DNA from: Candidatus Omnitrophota bacterium
GTDB lineage: Bacteria > Omnitrophota > Gorgyraeia > Duberdicusellales > 4484-171
Direction: 5' to 3'
DNA: 64,000 nucleotides
Assembly (NCBI GenBank): GCA_023227945.1
Contig: JALOCC010000006.1
Coordinates: forward strand, 6,968-70,967
The translations under genes and the position numbers were made by a program. The notes under the pieces are model-generated. The model saw nothing but the letters and a program-made list of their open reading frames with translations, had not been told where the DNA came from and did not search any database. This document shows positions 42,361 to 50,388 of the stretch, in pieces. The stretch's first letter is position 1; every line of letters starts with the position of its first letter.

Positions 42361-44805
42361 ATGAGACTTTACTCTGGAAGCTCTGCCCAATTTATCCAAG
42401 ATGTCATTCAAAATCAAATAGCAGAAAAATTAAAACTAGCTTTTTTTGATTACTTTCGTTTTTATCCCTCACCCGGAGAAATAAATTCATGGAGAAATTC
42501 TTTGAGATCGATTTCTCAGACTTTTCAATATGCAAATTTATTAGACCACGGAATAATCCTTGAATACCAGTTACCGTTGACTTCCAAAAGATTAGATTGC
42601 TTAATTTGTGGTAAAGATAAAGAAAATATAGATAATTCTGTTATTGTGGAGCTAAAGCAATGGGATAAATGTGAGGAGGCTATTGGAGAGAATGAGGTTT
42701 TGACTTGGCTGGGCGGCGCTAAAAGAGAAGTGCTGCATCCTTCAGTTCAAGTCGGTCAATATAAGATGTATTTAGAAGATACACATACTGCTTTTAATGT
42801 TGACGAGAATCCTATTAGATTAAATGCATGTACCTACTTACATAACTATAGTTATTATTCCGCGGATGTTATTTTTTCTCGTAAATTTAAACAAGCATTA
42901 GATTCCTATCCATTGTTTACAGCAGACGATGTTGACAAAATGAAAGATTATTTGCTAGACAGATTAGCTTCAGGAATGGGCATGGAAGTTCTCAAAAGAG
43001 TGGAGAAAAGCAAATACAAGCCAAGTAAGAAATTAATGGATCATGTTGGGTCGGTAGTAAAGAATAAATTGAAAGGTAAAGACGTAAAAATCTTAGGAGG
43101 AGTTCAAAATGACTATATCCTTCTAGATGAGCAGTTAATTGCGTACGATAAAGTTTTAGCTTTGGTAAAAAGGGGTTTTCATGATAAACAAAAGAATATC
43201 CTAATAATTAGTGGTGGTCCAGGAACAGGTAAATCGGTCATAGCATTGAAACTCTTAGCTGATTTAAATGAAATGCATTACAACGCGCAATATGCAACTG
43301 GTTCAAAGTCATTTACGGAAACATTACGAAAAATTGTTGGGACAAGAGCTGCTGCACAATTCAAATATTTTTTGAGTTATGCTGATGCCCAAAGTAACGA
43401 AATAGATATATTAATTTGTGATGAAGCTCATAGGATACGCGAAAAAACGGTCCGCAGATACGGTAGACCTTCCGGTATAAAACAAGTCGAAGAGATAATC
43501 CAAGCCGCAAAAGTAGTAGTGTTTCTAATTGATCAAGATCAAATTGTCCGCCCCGGAGAAATAGGTTCCAGTGATTTAATTAAAGAATATGCAAATAAAC
43601 ATATTTGTAAAATATCGGAATATGAATTAGCGGCTCAATTTAGGTGTAATGGTTCTGACGCTTTTATAAATTGGGTGAACAATACTTTGGTTATTAGGAA
43701 AACTGCTAATGTTATATGGGATTTGCATGAAGAATTTGATTTCAAAATATTTACATCGCCCTTTGAGCTAGAAAAGGCTATCAGAAATAAAGTAGATAAA
43801 GGGTATACGGGCAGAGTAACTGCAGGTTTTTGTTGGGAATGGAACTATCCCAAGGAAGATGGTACCTTGATAGACGATGTTATAATCGGTGATTACAAAC
43901 GCCCCTGGGATGCTAAGCATGACGCAAAAAAACTTGCTTTAGGGATACCGAAGGCTTCATTTTGGGCCTACGATCCTAATGGTATAAATCAAATAGGATG
44001 TATCTATACGGCTCAGGGATTTGAGTTTGATTATGTTGGTGTAATCTTTGGTGAAGATCTTAAGTATAACTTTGATGAGCAGAACTGGGTAGCTCACAAA
44101 GAAAATTTTGCTGACTCTCAAGTTTTAAGAGCGAAGGATGAAGACTTACTTAAATACCTAAAAAATATTTATCGTGTTCTCTTGACCAGAGGCATAAAGG
44201 GTTGTTATGTTTATTTCATGGACAAGGATACCGAACGTTTTTTTAAATCGCGTATCGAAGGTGTACCTATTTATAAAGAAGAAACGCTTAAGCTTTCTGA
44301 TTTAGTTACCGTGGAAGATCAATTGATCCATAAAATTGAGCAAGATATTGCCGAAAATCTTAAATATGTAGAGTATTTACCAGTTTATTCTTTAGAGGTT
44401 GCTGCCGGTAATTTTGGTCAAGCCATGAGTAGCGAAGAAGAGGGATGGATCAAGACAGATATTGGTAAAAAGTTGGATAAACGAATGTTTGTTGCAAGAG
44501 TTGTTGGTCATTCGATGGAGCCTTTAATTCCGGAAGGCAGGTACTGTATTTTTAGGTGGGGGGTTGAGGGGACTAGACAAAATAAGATTGTTTTAGTTCA
44601 GCATAATAGCATTGCTGATCCTGATACTGGAGGCAAATATACAGTTAAGAAATATACGAGCAAGAAAAAAATTGTTGATGGTGTAGCATGGGAGCACGAA
44701 GCAATAAAACTTTTGCCATTAAATACAGCTTACAAGCCTATAGATATTCCTAATTCAGAAGAGGGTAGCTTTATTGTGATAGCTGAATTTATTAAGGTAT
44801 TGTAA
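42361..44805 (+). CDS. PD-(D/E)XK nuclease - SF1 helicase (DUF2075) - S24 peptidase fusion
   Basis: The 814-residue protein has three modules. Residues 1-230 look like a PD-(D/E)XK nuclease: Asp79 in KRLDCLI, then E97-L-K99 in VIVELKQWD. Residues 250-640 form a DUF2075/Schlafen-type superfamily 1 helicase: Walker A GGPGTGKS (285-292), Walker B LICDEAH (351-357), a QFRCNG motif near 426, IYTAQGFEFDYVGVIFG (548-564) and YRVLLTRG (604-611). Residues 675-814 are an S24/LexA-type domain: GHSMEP with Ser718 and a candidate catalytic Lys763 in TVKKY. Such a build suggests DNA-damage- or phage-triggered autoprocessing. It lies between MazG-like and HNH genes with 2-3-nt gaps. Confidence 0.82.
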   Translation: MRLYSGSSAQFIQDVIQNQIAEKLKLAFFDYFRFYPSPGEINSWRNSLRSISQTFQYANLLDHGIILEYQLPLTSKRLDCLICGKDKENIDNSVIVELKQWDKCEEAIGENEVLTWLGGAKREVLHPSVQVGQYKMYLEDTHTAFNVDENPIRLNACTYLHNYSYYSADVIFSRKFKQALDSYPLFTADDVDKMKDYLLDRLASGMGMEVLKRVEKSKYKPSKKLMDHVGSVVKNKLKGKDVKILGGVQNDYILLDEQLIAYDKVLALVKRGFHDKQKNILIISGGPGTGKSVIALKLLADLNEMHYNAQYATGSKSFTETLRKIVGTRAAAQFKYFLSYADAQSNEIDILICDEAHRIREKTVRRYGRPSGIKQVEEIIQAAKVVVFLIDQDQIVRPGEIGSSDLIKEYANKHICKISEYELAAQFRCNGSDAFINWVNNTLVIRKTANVIWDLHEEFDFKIFTSPFELEKAIRNKVDKGYTGRVTAGFCWEWNYPKEDGTLIDDVIIGDYKRPWDAKHDAKKLALGIPKASFWAYDPNGINQIGCIYTAQGFEFDYVGVIFGEDLKYNFDEQNWVAHKENFADSQVLRAKDEDLLKYLKNIYRVLLTRGIKGCYVYFMDKDTERFFKSRIEGVPIYKEETLKLSDLVTVEDQLIHKIEQDIAENLKYVEYLPVYSLEVAAGNFGQAMSSEEEGWIKTDIGKKLDKRMFVARVVGHSMEPLIPEGRYCIFRWGVEGTRQNKIVLVQHNSIADPDTGGKYTVKKYTSKKKIVDGVAWEHEAIKLLPLNTAYKPIDIPNSEEGSFIVIAEFIKVL

Positions 44806-44807
44806 AT

Positions 44808-45500
44808 ATGATTAAATCCGGAGATGTTATTTCTTATTTAGATATGTGCAAAGAAGAAGGAGTTAACCTCCAGCGAGGAATGAATTATCGATTACGAAGT
44901 GGATTTAGTGTTATTCTTATGAGCGTAAGGCTCGGTGCGCCATATGCTGATAAGGTTGAAGAAAATGGTAAAATTCTAATTTATGAAGGTCATGATATTC
45001 CTCAAACAAGTGGGGGGCCTATTCCGAAAAAAGTAGATCAGCCTAAGAATAATCCCGGAGGCAGCTTAACTCAAAATGGCTTATTTTATAAAGCGGCTTT
45101 AGAATATAAAGATAAGCGAAAAGATCCAGAGTTAGTTAAGGTCTACGAGAAAATACGATCAGGAATTTGGGCATATAACGGCATATTTAAATTGATAGAC
45201 TCATGGCAAGAGAATAGTAACGCAAGAAAGGTTTTTAAATTCAAGCTTAAGATGGTAGAGGAAGTTCAAAGAAGTGTGATTAAGCAAAAAGATATCGAGC
45301 ACAATAGACTAATTCCAACTTCTGTGAAACTAGAAGTTTGGAAACGAGATAAAGGTAAATGTGTGGTGTGTGGTAGTGCTGATAATTTGCATTTTGATCA
45401 TATAATTCCTTATTCGAGAGGAGGGTCTTCGTTGGTTGCAAAAAACGTTCAATTGTTGTGTGCAAGACATAATATTGGGAAACGAGATAAGATTGAATAA
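44808..45500 (+). CDS. SRA/YDG-like domain - HNH endonuclease
   Basis: The 230-residue protein has a C-terminal HNH nuclease: VWKRDKGKCVVCG (Cys185, Cys188), HFDHIIPYSRGG (Asp197, His198), then NVQLLCARHNIGK. The N-terminal 150 residues read like an SRA/YDG base-flipping domain: ILIYEGHDIP, KKVDQP, SLTQNGLFYKAAL, VYEKIRSGIWAYNGIFKLIDSW, RKVFKFKL. SRA-HNH proteins cut DNA carrying modified cytosines (type IV-like restriction). It starts 2 nt after the helicase fusion. The SRA assignment is by pattern recall and less certain than the HNH. Confidence 0.8.
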   Translation: MIKSGDVISYLDMCKEEGVNLQRGMNYRLRSGFSVILMSVRLGAPYADKVEENGKILIYEGHDIPQTSGGPIPKKVDQPKNNPGGSLTQNGLFYKAALEYKDKRKDPELVKVYEKIRSGIWAYNGIFKLIDSWQENSNARKVFKFKLKMVEEVQRSVIKQKDIEHNRLIPTSVKLEVWKRDKGKCVVCGSADNLHFDHIIPYSRGGSSLVAKNVQLLCARHNIGKRDKIE

Positions 45501-45553
45501 ATAATAGTTCCATTTTTAAAAAATAGATACTTTTGGAATTATTTTTTAATTAC

Positions 45554-45961
45554 ATGTTCGACAAATTAGATTTCTTCCAACTTCTACCCCGTCTTCGACG
45601 TTCTAAATTCCGTTCCAAATTTAAACTCGACCAAAAGGATTTGGATTATATTGAAAAAGTGGGGATGGAGAAGATAAAACAGCATGCGCAGGATTTTATA
45701 GAAAAGCGGCTAGCGCCGGCAGAGCCGCCGAATGACGGAAGACAAACACCATTCAAGGGGCATCCGGTTTTTAAGGCACAGCATGCAACCGCCACTTGCT
45801 GCCGCAGTTGCCTTCTAAAATGGCATTCAATTCCTAAAGGCCGCGCGTTAACTGCTGATGAATGTCAGAAAATTATCGATATCTTACTCGCCTGGATTGT
45901 CTGGCAAACCAATTCCACCCCGGAGGTGGAACGCAGCACAAACCTAAATCCCACCGCGTAG
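45554..45961 (+). CDS. DUF4186 family protein
   Basis: The protein has about 135 residues with the distinctive DUF4186 block TPFKGHPVFKAQHATATCCRSCLLKWHSIPKGRALT, which contains possible metal ligands (two His, Cys-Cys, Cys, His). Its function is unknown. An earlier TTG (45533) would add seven residues. It follows the HNH gene by 53 nt. The C-terminal tail beyond WIVWQ looks unconserved and ends in a different sequence context, so the 3' end may have been altered. Confidence 0.72.
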   Translation: MFDKLDFFQLLPRLRRSKFRSKFKLDQKDLDYIEKVGMEKIKQHAQDFIEKRLAPAEPPNDGRQTPFKGHPVFKAQHATATCCRSCLLKWHSIPKGRALTADECQKIIDILLAWIVWQTNSTPEVERSTNLNPTA

Positions 45962-45984
45962 CTGGAATGGATCCGCTTATACAA

Positions 45985-46026
45985 TTTACACTACATTTTA
46001 AATTTCATGGTATAATGTAGTGTAAA
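45985..46026 (+). promoter_or_regulatory. Palindromic promoter-operator of the nucleotidyltransferase pair
   Basis: TTTACACTACATT (45985-45997) and AATGTAGTGTAAA (46014-46026) are perfect 13-bp inverted arms. A TATAAT (46011-46016) with extended -10 TGG overlaps the right arm. This is the usual design of an autorepressed toxin-antitoxin promoter. Weaker copies of the same word flank the 3' end of the pair at 47003-47042. Confidence 0.65.
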
Positions 46027-46040
46027 AACAAGGAGGCATT

Positions 46041-46346
46041 ATGAAGGTATTAAAAGGTATTTTATCGGAGAGTAAAGAATACTATCTTAGCATTAAGCGA
46101 AAGATAGAAAAAAGGCTCACAGAGCTACCTAAAGGTAGTATTAAGGAGCGAAGAATTTCAGGACAAAAATATTATTACCTGCAACAGCGAGTCGGGAAGA
46201 AGATATCACACAAGTATTTAGGGAAGCAAAAGCCAGAGCTTATTATAAAACAAATAAAAGAACGGGATGTTTTGAAACTTGAGTTAAAAAAAGTAATCGC
46301 GTCCCTTAAAATGATACGAAAGTCAGAAGGCAAAAAACATGGTTGA
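46041..46346 (+). CDS. Small basic protein, putative antitoxin (DUF6788-like)
   Basis: The 101-residue, Lys/Arg-rich protein has a central block RRISGQKYYYLQQRVGKKISHKYLGKQKPELI, a beta-hairpin-like pattern seen in DUF6788 proteins. A coiled helix (LKLELKKVIASLKMIRK) follows at the C-terminus. GGAGG precedes the ATG. It overlaps the nucleotidyltransferase gene by 8 nt, the typical spacing of toxin-antitoxin partners. A role as antitoxin or DNA-binding regulator of the flanking palindromes is inference. Confidence 0.65.
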   Translation: MKVLKGILSESKEYYLSIKRKIEKRLTELPKGSIKERRISGQKYYYLQQRVGKKISHKYLGKQKPELIIKQIKERDVLKLELKKVIASLKMIRKSEGKKHG

Positions 46347-47028
46347 ATCAGTTAATAAAATACTTAAGGTATTTGCTGACAATGGTCTTTTTGAAGAAGG
46401 AGTAGAGCTTATTGGAAGCTGGTGTTTCCACCTCTATCAAAAACATCTGGGCGCAAAAAGTTTTCCATTGAGGACGCAAGATATTGATTTTCTGATACCT
46501 AATCCTTATCGTGGGAAGGAGCATAAAGATTTTATAGACCAGCTAAAGGAATTGGGTTTTAATTACGATTTTAGTAATAATGGGTCTTTATATCTTTGGA
46601 ACGCTGATTTTAAAATAGAATTTATAACTCCCCTAAAGGGCCGTGGATTAGAAAAGAGCATAAAGATTAAGGCGTTTGGTTTTAAAGCCATACCGCTAAG
46701 ATTCGTTGATTTATTGTTAAACCACCCTATCAATATAAACGATAATGGCATTAATATTAAAATACCTAATCCAGCTAATTTTTGTCTTCACAAACTTATA
46801 GTCGCATCGCGTAGAAAAAAATTAGACAAAGCTTCAAAGGATTTACAACAGGCAATTTGTACCTCTGTAATCTTGGATAAACAAGAAGTTAAGAAATTAT
46901 TTGAGACTTTGCCAAAAAAATGGAAAAAAGCGATTTTAAAAATGCTAGAAAAGTCCAAAAAAGAATTGCCTTTATTACTTGAAGAAATAAATCAATTAGA
47001 ATTTACACTACAAGGTACTAAAAAATAA
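46339..47028 (+). CDS. GSU2403-type nucleotidyltransferase-fold protein, putative toxin
   Basis: The 229-residue NTP_transf_8-like protein has the nucleotidyltransferase GSWCFHLYQ motif (residues 26-34) and RTQDIDFLIP (paired acidic residues), then a third acidic strand (FKIEFITPLKG). A helical C-terminal half (NFCLHKLIVASRRKKLDKASKDLQQAI) follows. Related MNT/AbiEii-like enzymes nucleotidylate tRNAs or proteins. The gene is overlapped by its small basic partner, and its last codons run into a copy of the TTACACTAC palindrome word, so the module seems bounded by that word on both sides. Confidence 0.72.
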   Translation: MVESVNKILKVFADNGLFEEGVELIGSWCFHLYQKHLGAKSFPLRTQDIDFLIPNPYRGKEHKDFIDQLKELGFNYDFSNNGSLYLWNADFKIEFITPLKGRGLEKSIKIKAFGFKAIPLRFVDLLLNHPININDNGINIKIPNPANFCLHKLIVASRRKKLDKASKDLQQAICTSVILDKQEVKKLFETLPKKWKKAILKMLEKSKKELPLLLEEINQLEFTLQGTKK

Positions 47029-47042
47029 ATAATGTAGTGTAA
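47003..47042. repeat. Inverted TTACACTAC / GTAGTGTAA pair at the 3' end of the toxin-like gene
   Basis: Nine-base arms at 47003-47011 and 47034-47042 repeat the word used in the upstream operator (45985-46026). The left arm is coding (near FTLQG). Confidence 0.6.
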
Positions 47043-47124
47043 TGGATAACTGGTTAAAATCCTAAAAAAACCGAATCCTGCCTCGTAGGTGGGCGTGGAA
47101 AGAATGTAAAAAACATCATTCGCT

Positions 47125-48663
47125 ATGAAAAAAATCATTTTTTTCGCTTTAATCTTTATCTGTTCAATTCCGTTGTGTCTTGCCGAAAATTTAACGCAGG
47201 ATAAAACAATCAAAGTAGAAGTAGGCCAGAATTTTACGATTACTCTTGAAGCTAACGCTACTACCGGCTACGAGTGGCAATTTGCTAAGCCGCTGGATGA
47301 AAATAGTTTTAAGTTAATAAGTTCAGAGTATGTAGCGGACGAAACAAATCGCATTGGCGCAGGCGGCAGGCAGATTTGGATTTTAAAAGCGCTTAAGGCA
47401 GGAGAGACAGTTATTTCCTTTAAATACGTGCGGCCGTGGGAAAAAGATACTCCGCCGGCAAAAGAAGAATCATTCTTGATTAATGTTACAGGCGCAGAAA
47501 TTACTTCTAGTTCTATCAAGCCGGAGTTTTCAGAGATCTTGAAAAGCGAATGGCAGGCGTATAAAAGCGATAAGCCTAATTTTACTGGCGGGCTTGCCAT
47601 GCAAATACTTTCACCTAAGGGTGATTATTTTATAGCAACAGATATGGGTGATAATGTTACTAATGCTCATCATTTTCGTATAGCGAGCGTAACTAAAACC
47701 TTCACTGCTGCAGGAATAATGCTGCTTAATCAAAGAGGCGCGCTTAATATTGACGATAAGATTACGGATAATATTCCAGGCAAGGGCGTTGCCTATATAC
47801 CTGACACTCCCGATTACGATATACCTTATAAAAATGATATTACTATTCGAATGCTTCTTATGCATCGGGCAGGCATATTTGATATTACAAACAATAATAT
47901 TCCCGATAATGAATTCTCGCATAACCAGCCTTACGTCGGGCAAAGTTACCTTGATTATATGGAGGAGAAAGACAAAAACCACACTTTTACCTTTGATGAA
48001 TTAGTAGGCGTTAATGCCAGTAACCAGTTATCTTTTTTTAAACCCGGAACAGCTTATCATTATTCCGATACTGGGTATTCTATGCTTGGAAAAATTATTG
48101 AAAGAGTTTCCGGTAAGTCGTATGCTGATTTTATTAAAGATGAATTATTGGTACCAAACGGCCTGCTTGATACCACCCTTCCTGCCGCCGGCGCTGACCA
48201 GGCTTTACCCGAACCTTTTATCAAAGGATATGTTTGGATGGCTGGCGAGAGCGAGGAGGTTACTAAATCTAACATGTCCCCGCATGTTGCTGAAGGGAAT
48301 ATAGCAACTACCTCAAAAGACCTTATTGCCTGGTGTAAAAAATTATTCCATGGCGAAGCCGGCTTAACCAGAGAGACAATTGATATGATGGAGGCCGGTA
48401 TCAAGAAAGACGGCAGCCCGGATTCAAGTTATGGCCTGGGTATTTCATACGCCGTGGGTGCCGGTTATGGGCATGCCGGAGCGCACGAAGGGTATCTCAC
48501 GCTGATGTATTACAATCCGGATACCGATACTTCCTATGTTATGCTTACCAATATGTGGAATGTCGAAAATGGCCTGGAATCTATTACGGCCGAGATAAAG
48601 GCAATGATAGCAATCGCCAATAAGATTTTAAAGAAAATGGAAACTGATACCGTCCGGAAATAG
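47125..48663 (+). CDS. Chagasin-like inhibitor domain fused to a class C beta-lactamase-type hydrolase
   Basis: The 512-residue exported protein has a signal peptide (KKIIFFALIFICSIPLCLA). Residues 25-130 match the chagasin/I42 cysteine-protease inhibitor fold: NATTGYEW, GAGGRQIWILKALKAGETVISFKYVRPWE. From about 155 on it is a serine hydrolase of the beta-lactamase/DD-peptidase class C family: SVTK (catalytic Ser and Lys), YHYSDTGY (Tyr motif), and GYGHAGAHEG near the C-terminus in the KTG position. Pairing a protease inhibitor with a peptidase-like enzyme is unusual. It would act in the periplasm or outside the cell. Confidence 0.8.
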   Translation: MKKIIFFALIFICSIPLCLAENLTQDKTIKVEVGQNFTITLEANATTGYEWQFAKPLDENSFKLISSEYVADETNRIGAGGRQIWILKALKAGETVISFKYVRPWEKDTPPAKEESFLINVTGAEITSSSIKPEFSEILKSEWQAYKSDKPNFTGGLAMQILSPKGDYFIATDMGDNVTNAHHFRIASVTKTFTAAGIMLLNQRGALNIDDKITDNIPGKGVAYIPDTPDYDIPYKNDITIRMLLMHRAGIFDITNNNIPDNEFSHNQPYVGQSYLDYMEEKDKNHTFTFDELVGVNASNQLSFFKPGTAYHYSDTGYSMLGKIIERVSGKSYADFIKDELLVPNGLLDTTLPAAGADQALPEPFIKGYVWMAGESEEVTKSNMSPHVAEGNIATTSKDLIAWCKKLFHGEAGLTRETIDMMEAGIKKDGSPDSSYGLGISYAVGAGYGHAGAHEGYLTLMYYNPDTDTSYVMLTNMWNVENGLESITAEIKAMIAIANKILKKMETDTVRK

Positions 48664-48850
48664 AACCTGGATATTAACAGTCGCCTGATTGGCTTTGCAG
48701 TTATTTTTTATTTGCCCTTAATCCATTACTGTATTACAATAATTGAAATAGCCGCTCTCATAGAAATACGAAAGACGGAGCTTGCGCTAATAGCAACGCA
48801 AATAAATTCCCCGCGTAAAAAGCCCCGAAGAGAAAGGTGTAATTAATAGC

Positions 48851-49282
48851 ATGAAGACAGCGTTTAATATTTTTGTTTTGCTTTTTTTGTTTGTTAGTTT
48901 CCCGGGGTATTGTGTGCCTGCCGATAGTTCCTTCGAACAGTTAAAACTCGAACTTAAAAAAGAAGGCGTATCGAATGAGTTTATGAAAGTCACGGAAAAT
49001 TCCGTAAAAAAAATGATTCTGTCAAACGCACCCATAGTTGAGATAAAACCTGTTTTATTAGATTTGTGGAAAGAAGACGTGCAAGGCAGGGCTTTAAAGA
49101 ATGCAGTAGCCGCGGTAGCGGAACTCATCGCTAGCGGGGATAATGCCAAAGACGCAGCGCAAATTGCTTCTGGCGCGGCGCATAAGGCTGAGTCTGAAGG
49201 CCTAGGCGGCTTTGGCATCGGTATGAGAGTTAAAAAAGCAGTTCAGGATAGAAAGGCCTATCTTAAGGCTCTGAAGAAATAA
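48851..49282 (+). CDS. Hypothetical exported helical protein
   Basis: The 143-residue protein has a signal peptide (MKTAFNIFVLLFLFVSFPGYC). The mature part is Ala/Lys/Glu-rich and helical (AVAAVAELIASGDNAKDAAQIASGAAHKAESEG), with repeated A-A-x-x-A spacing, ending in a basic tail (KKAVQDRKAYLKALKK). I recognise no family. It is 26 nt upstream of the hydrolase gene and probably shares its transcript. Confidence 0.65.
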   Translation: MKTAFNIFVLLFLFVSFPGYCVPADSSFEQLKLELKKEGVSNEFMKVTENSVKKMILSNAPIVEIKPVLLDLWKEDVQGRALKNAVAAVAELIASGDNAKDAAQIASGAAHKAESEGLGGFGIGMRVKKAVQDRKAYLKALKK

Positions 49283-49308
49283 TTTTGCATTTATAAAGGG
49301 TAGATAAA

Positions 49309-50166
49309 ATGTCTAATAAATCTAATTTTACTAAATATATGCGTCATGGTTCAGCAATCGTAAAAGGAACCATCGGCCTGGGAAGATTTCTGATTCCTTA
49401 CCGGATTTATGAAAGCGATGGCCCGCACATTATATGCCTTAACGGCGTGCAGCAATCTATGGCAATGTGGCACACCGTTATTTTACGCTATGCCCCGCAT
49501 TACCGAATAGTGCTTTTTGATTTTCCTAATGAAGGTAGGGGCAAGGTTGTTTCAGGCCCGGTTTTTGTTACGTTGGATGAACAGGTAGACATTCTGCGTG
49601 AGGTCATAAAAGCTACAGGCACTAACAAGGCCGTTACGATATGCTCTGCTTCATGGGGAGGAATAGTTGCACTGGCATTTGCTTCGCGGTATCGTAACGA
49701 AGTAAAGCAATTGTGCCTGGCGAGCCTGGGGACAAAAGCAAACGAAAGAATGGTTGAAACAATTAAAAGAGGCTCGCAGATAGATTCCGGTGACCGGCAA
49801 AAAATGGCCGATACATTGATTGAAAGTTTCGGGCAAAATCTACCTGAAAGTATTAAGAATAAAATTATCAGGCAGTTTCAGGCTATGAGTGAAGAGAATT
49901 TGCGCGCGTTTTATGAGCATGGTTTATTCGTTGTATCGACAAAAAAGCTTGGTGATTTAATTAAGCTTTCGCAGATTACGGCAAAAACCTATTTAATTCA
50001 TGGAGAAAATGATACGATTATCGACCCGGAAGATGTTGAGTTTCTTGCTTCCCAAATTAATCAATGCGAGGTTAGAACCATAAAAGGGGCAGGGCATTTT
50101 CTGCATCTGGAGAAAGACGGAGCATTTGACATTTATAAAGATATTTTGCCGATACCTGCGAAGTAG
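49309..50166 (+). CDS. Alpha/beta hydrolase
   Basis: The 285-residue hydrolase has the nucleophile elbow SASWGG, an oxyanion-region LNGVQQSMAMWHTV, the acid in GENDTIIDPED and the catalytic His in GAGHFLHLEKDG. RYAPHYRIVLFDFPNEGRGKVVSGP is the typical strand before the nucleophile. The substrate is not predictable; esterase or lactonase activity is most likely. The elbow has Trp after Ser, common among homoserine-acyltransferase-like and PHA-type hydrolases. Confidence 0.82.
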   Translation: MSNKSNFTKYMRHGSAIVKGTIGLGRFLIPYRIYESDGPHIICLNGVQQSMAMWHTVILRYAPHYRIVLFDFPNEGRGKVVSGPVFVTLDEQVDILREVIKATGTNKAVTICSASWGGIVALAFASRYRNEVKQLCLASLGTKANERMVETIKRGSQIDSGDRQKMADTLIESFGQNLPESIKNKIIRQFQAMSEENLRAFYEHGLFVVSTKKLGDLIKLSQITAKTYLIHGENDTIIDPEDVEFLASQINQCEVRTIKGAGHFLHLEKDGAFDIYKDILPIPAK

Positions 50167-50244
50167 AGGGACTATAGTGTTAAGCGTTGAAAGTGCAATT
50201 TGCTGGCAACAACTGGAGAGGATAGAAAATATTTATAAACATTG

Positions 50245-50388
50245 CCCCGAAGCGCCTGTATATTCAAAAAATCTCTCACGAGAGTACTCGTTCGACATTT
50301 TTTGAGAGCGCTTCGGGATAATTCGGCTACGCAACTTTTCGGCACTCCCTTAGGTCGCTTGAAAAGTTGCTGCCTCATTAGGAGTAAC
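50245..50388 (+). promoter_or_regulatory. Two-hairpin structured leader, copy 1
   Basis: CCCGAAGCGC (50246-50255) pairs with GCGCTTCGGG (50308-50317) around an inner TCAAAAAAT/ATTTTTTGA stem. A second hairpin has GCAACTTTTC (50331-50340) and GAAAAGTTGC (50361-50370). CTCATTAGGAG, carrying the Shine-Dalgarno of the zinc-ribbon gene, follows. CTGTATAT, CTTCGGG-TAATTCG and CTCATTA-GGAG are shared with 57831-57946, while the stems differ in sequence. Confidence 0.6.
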
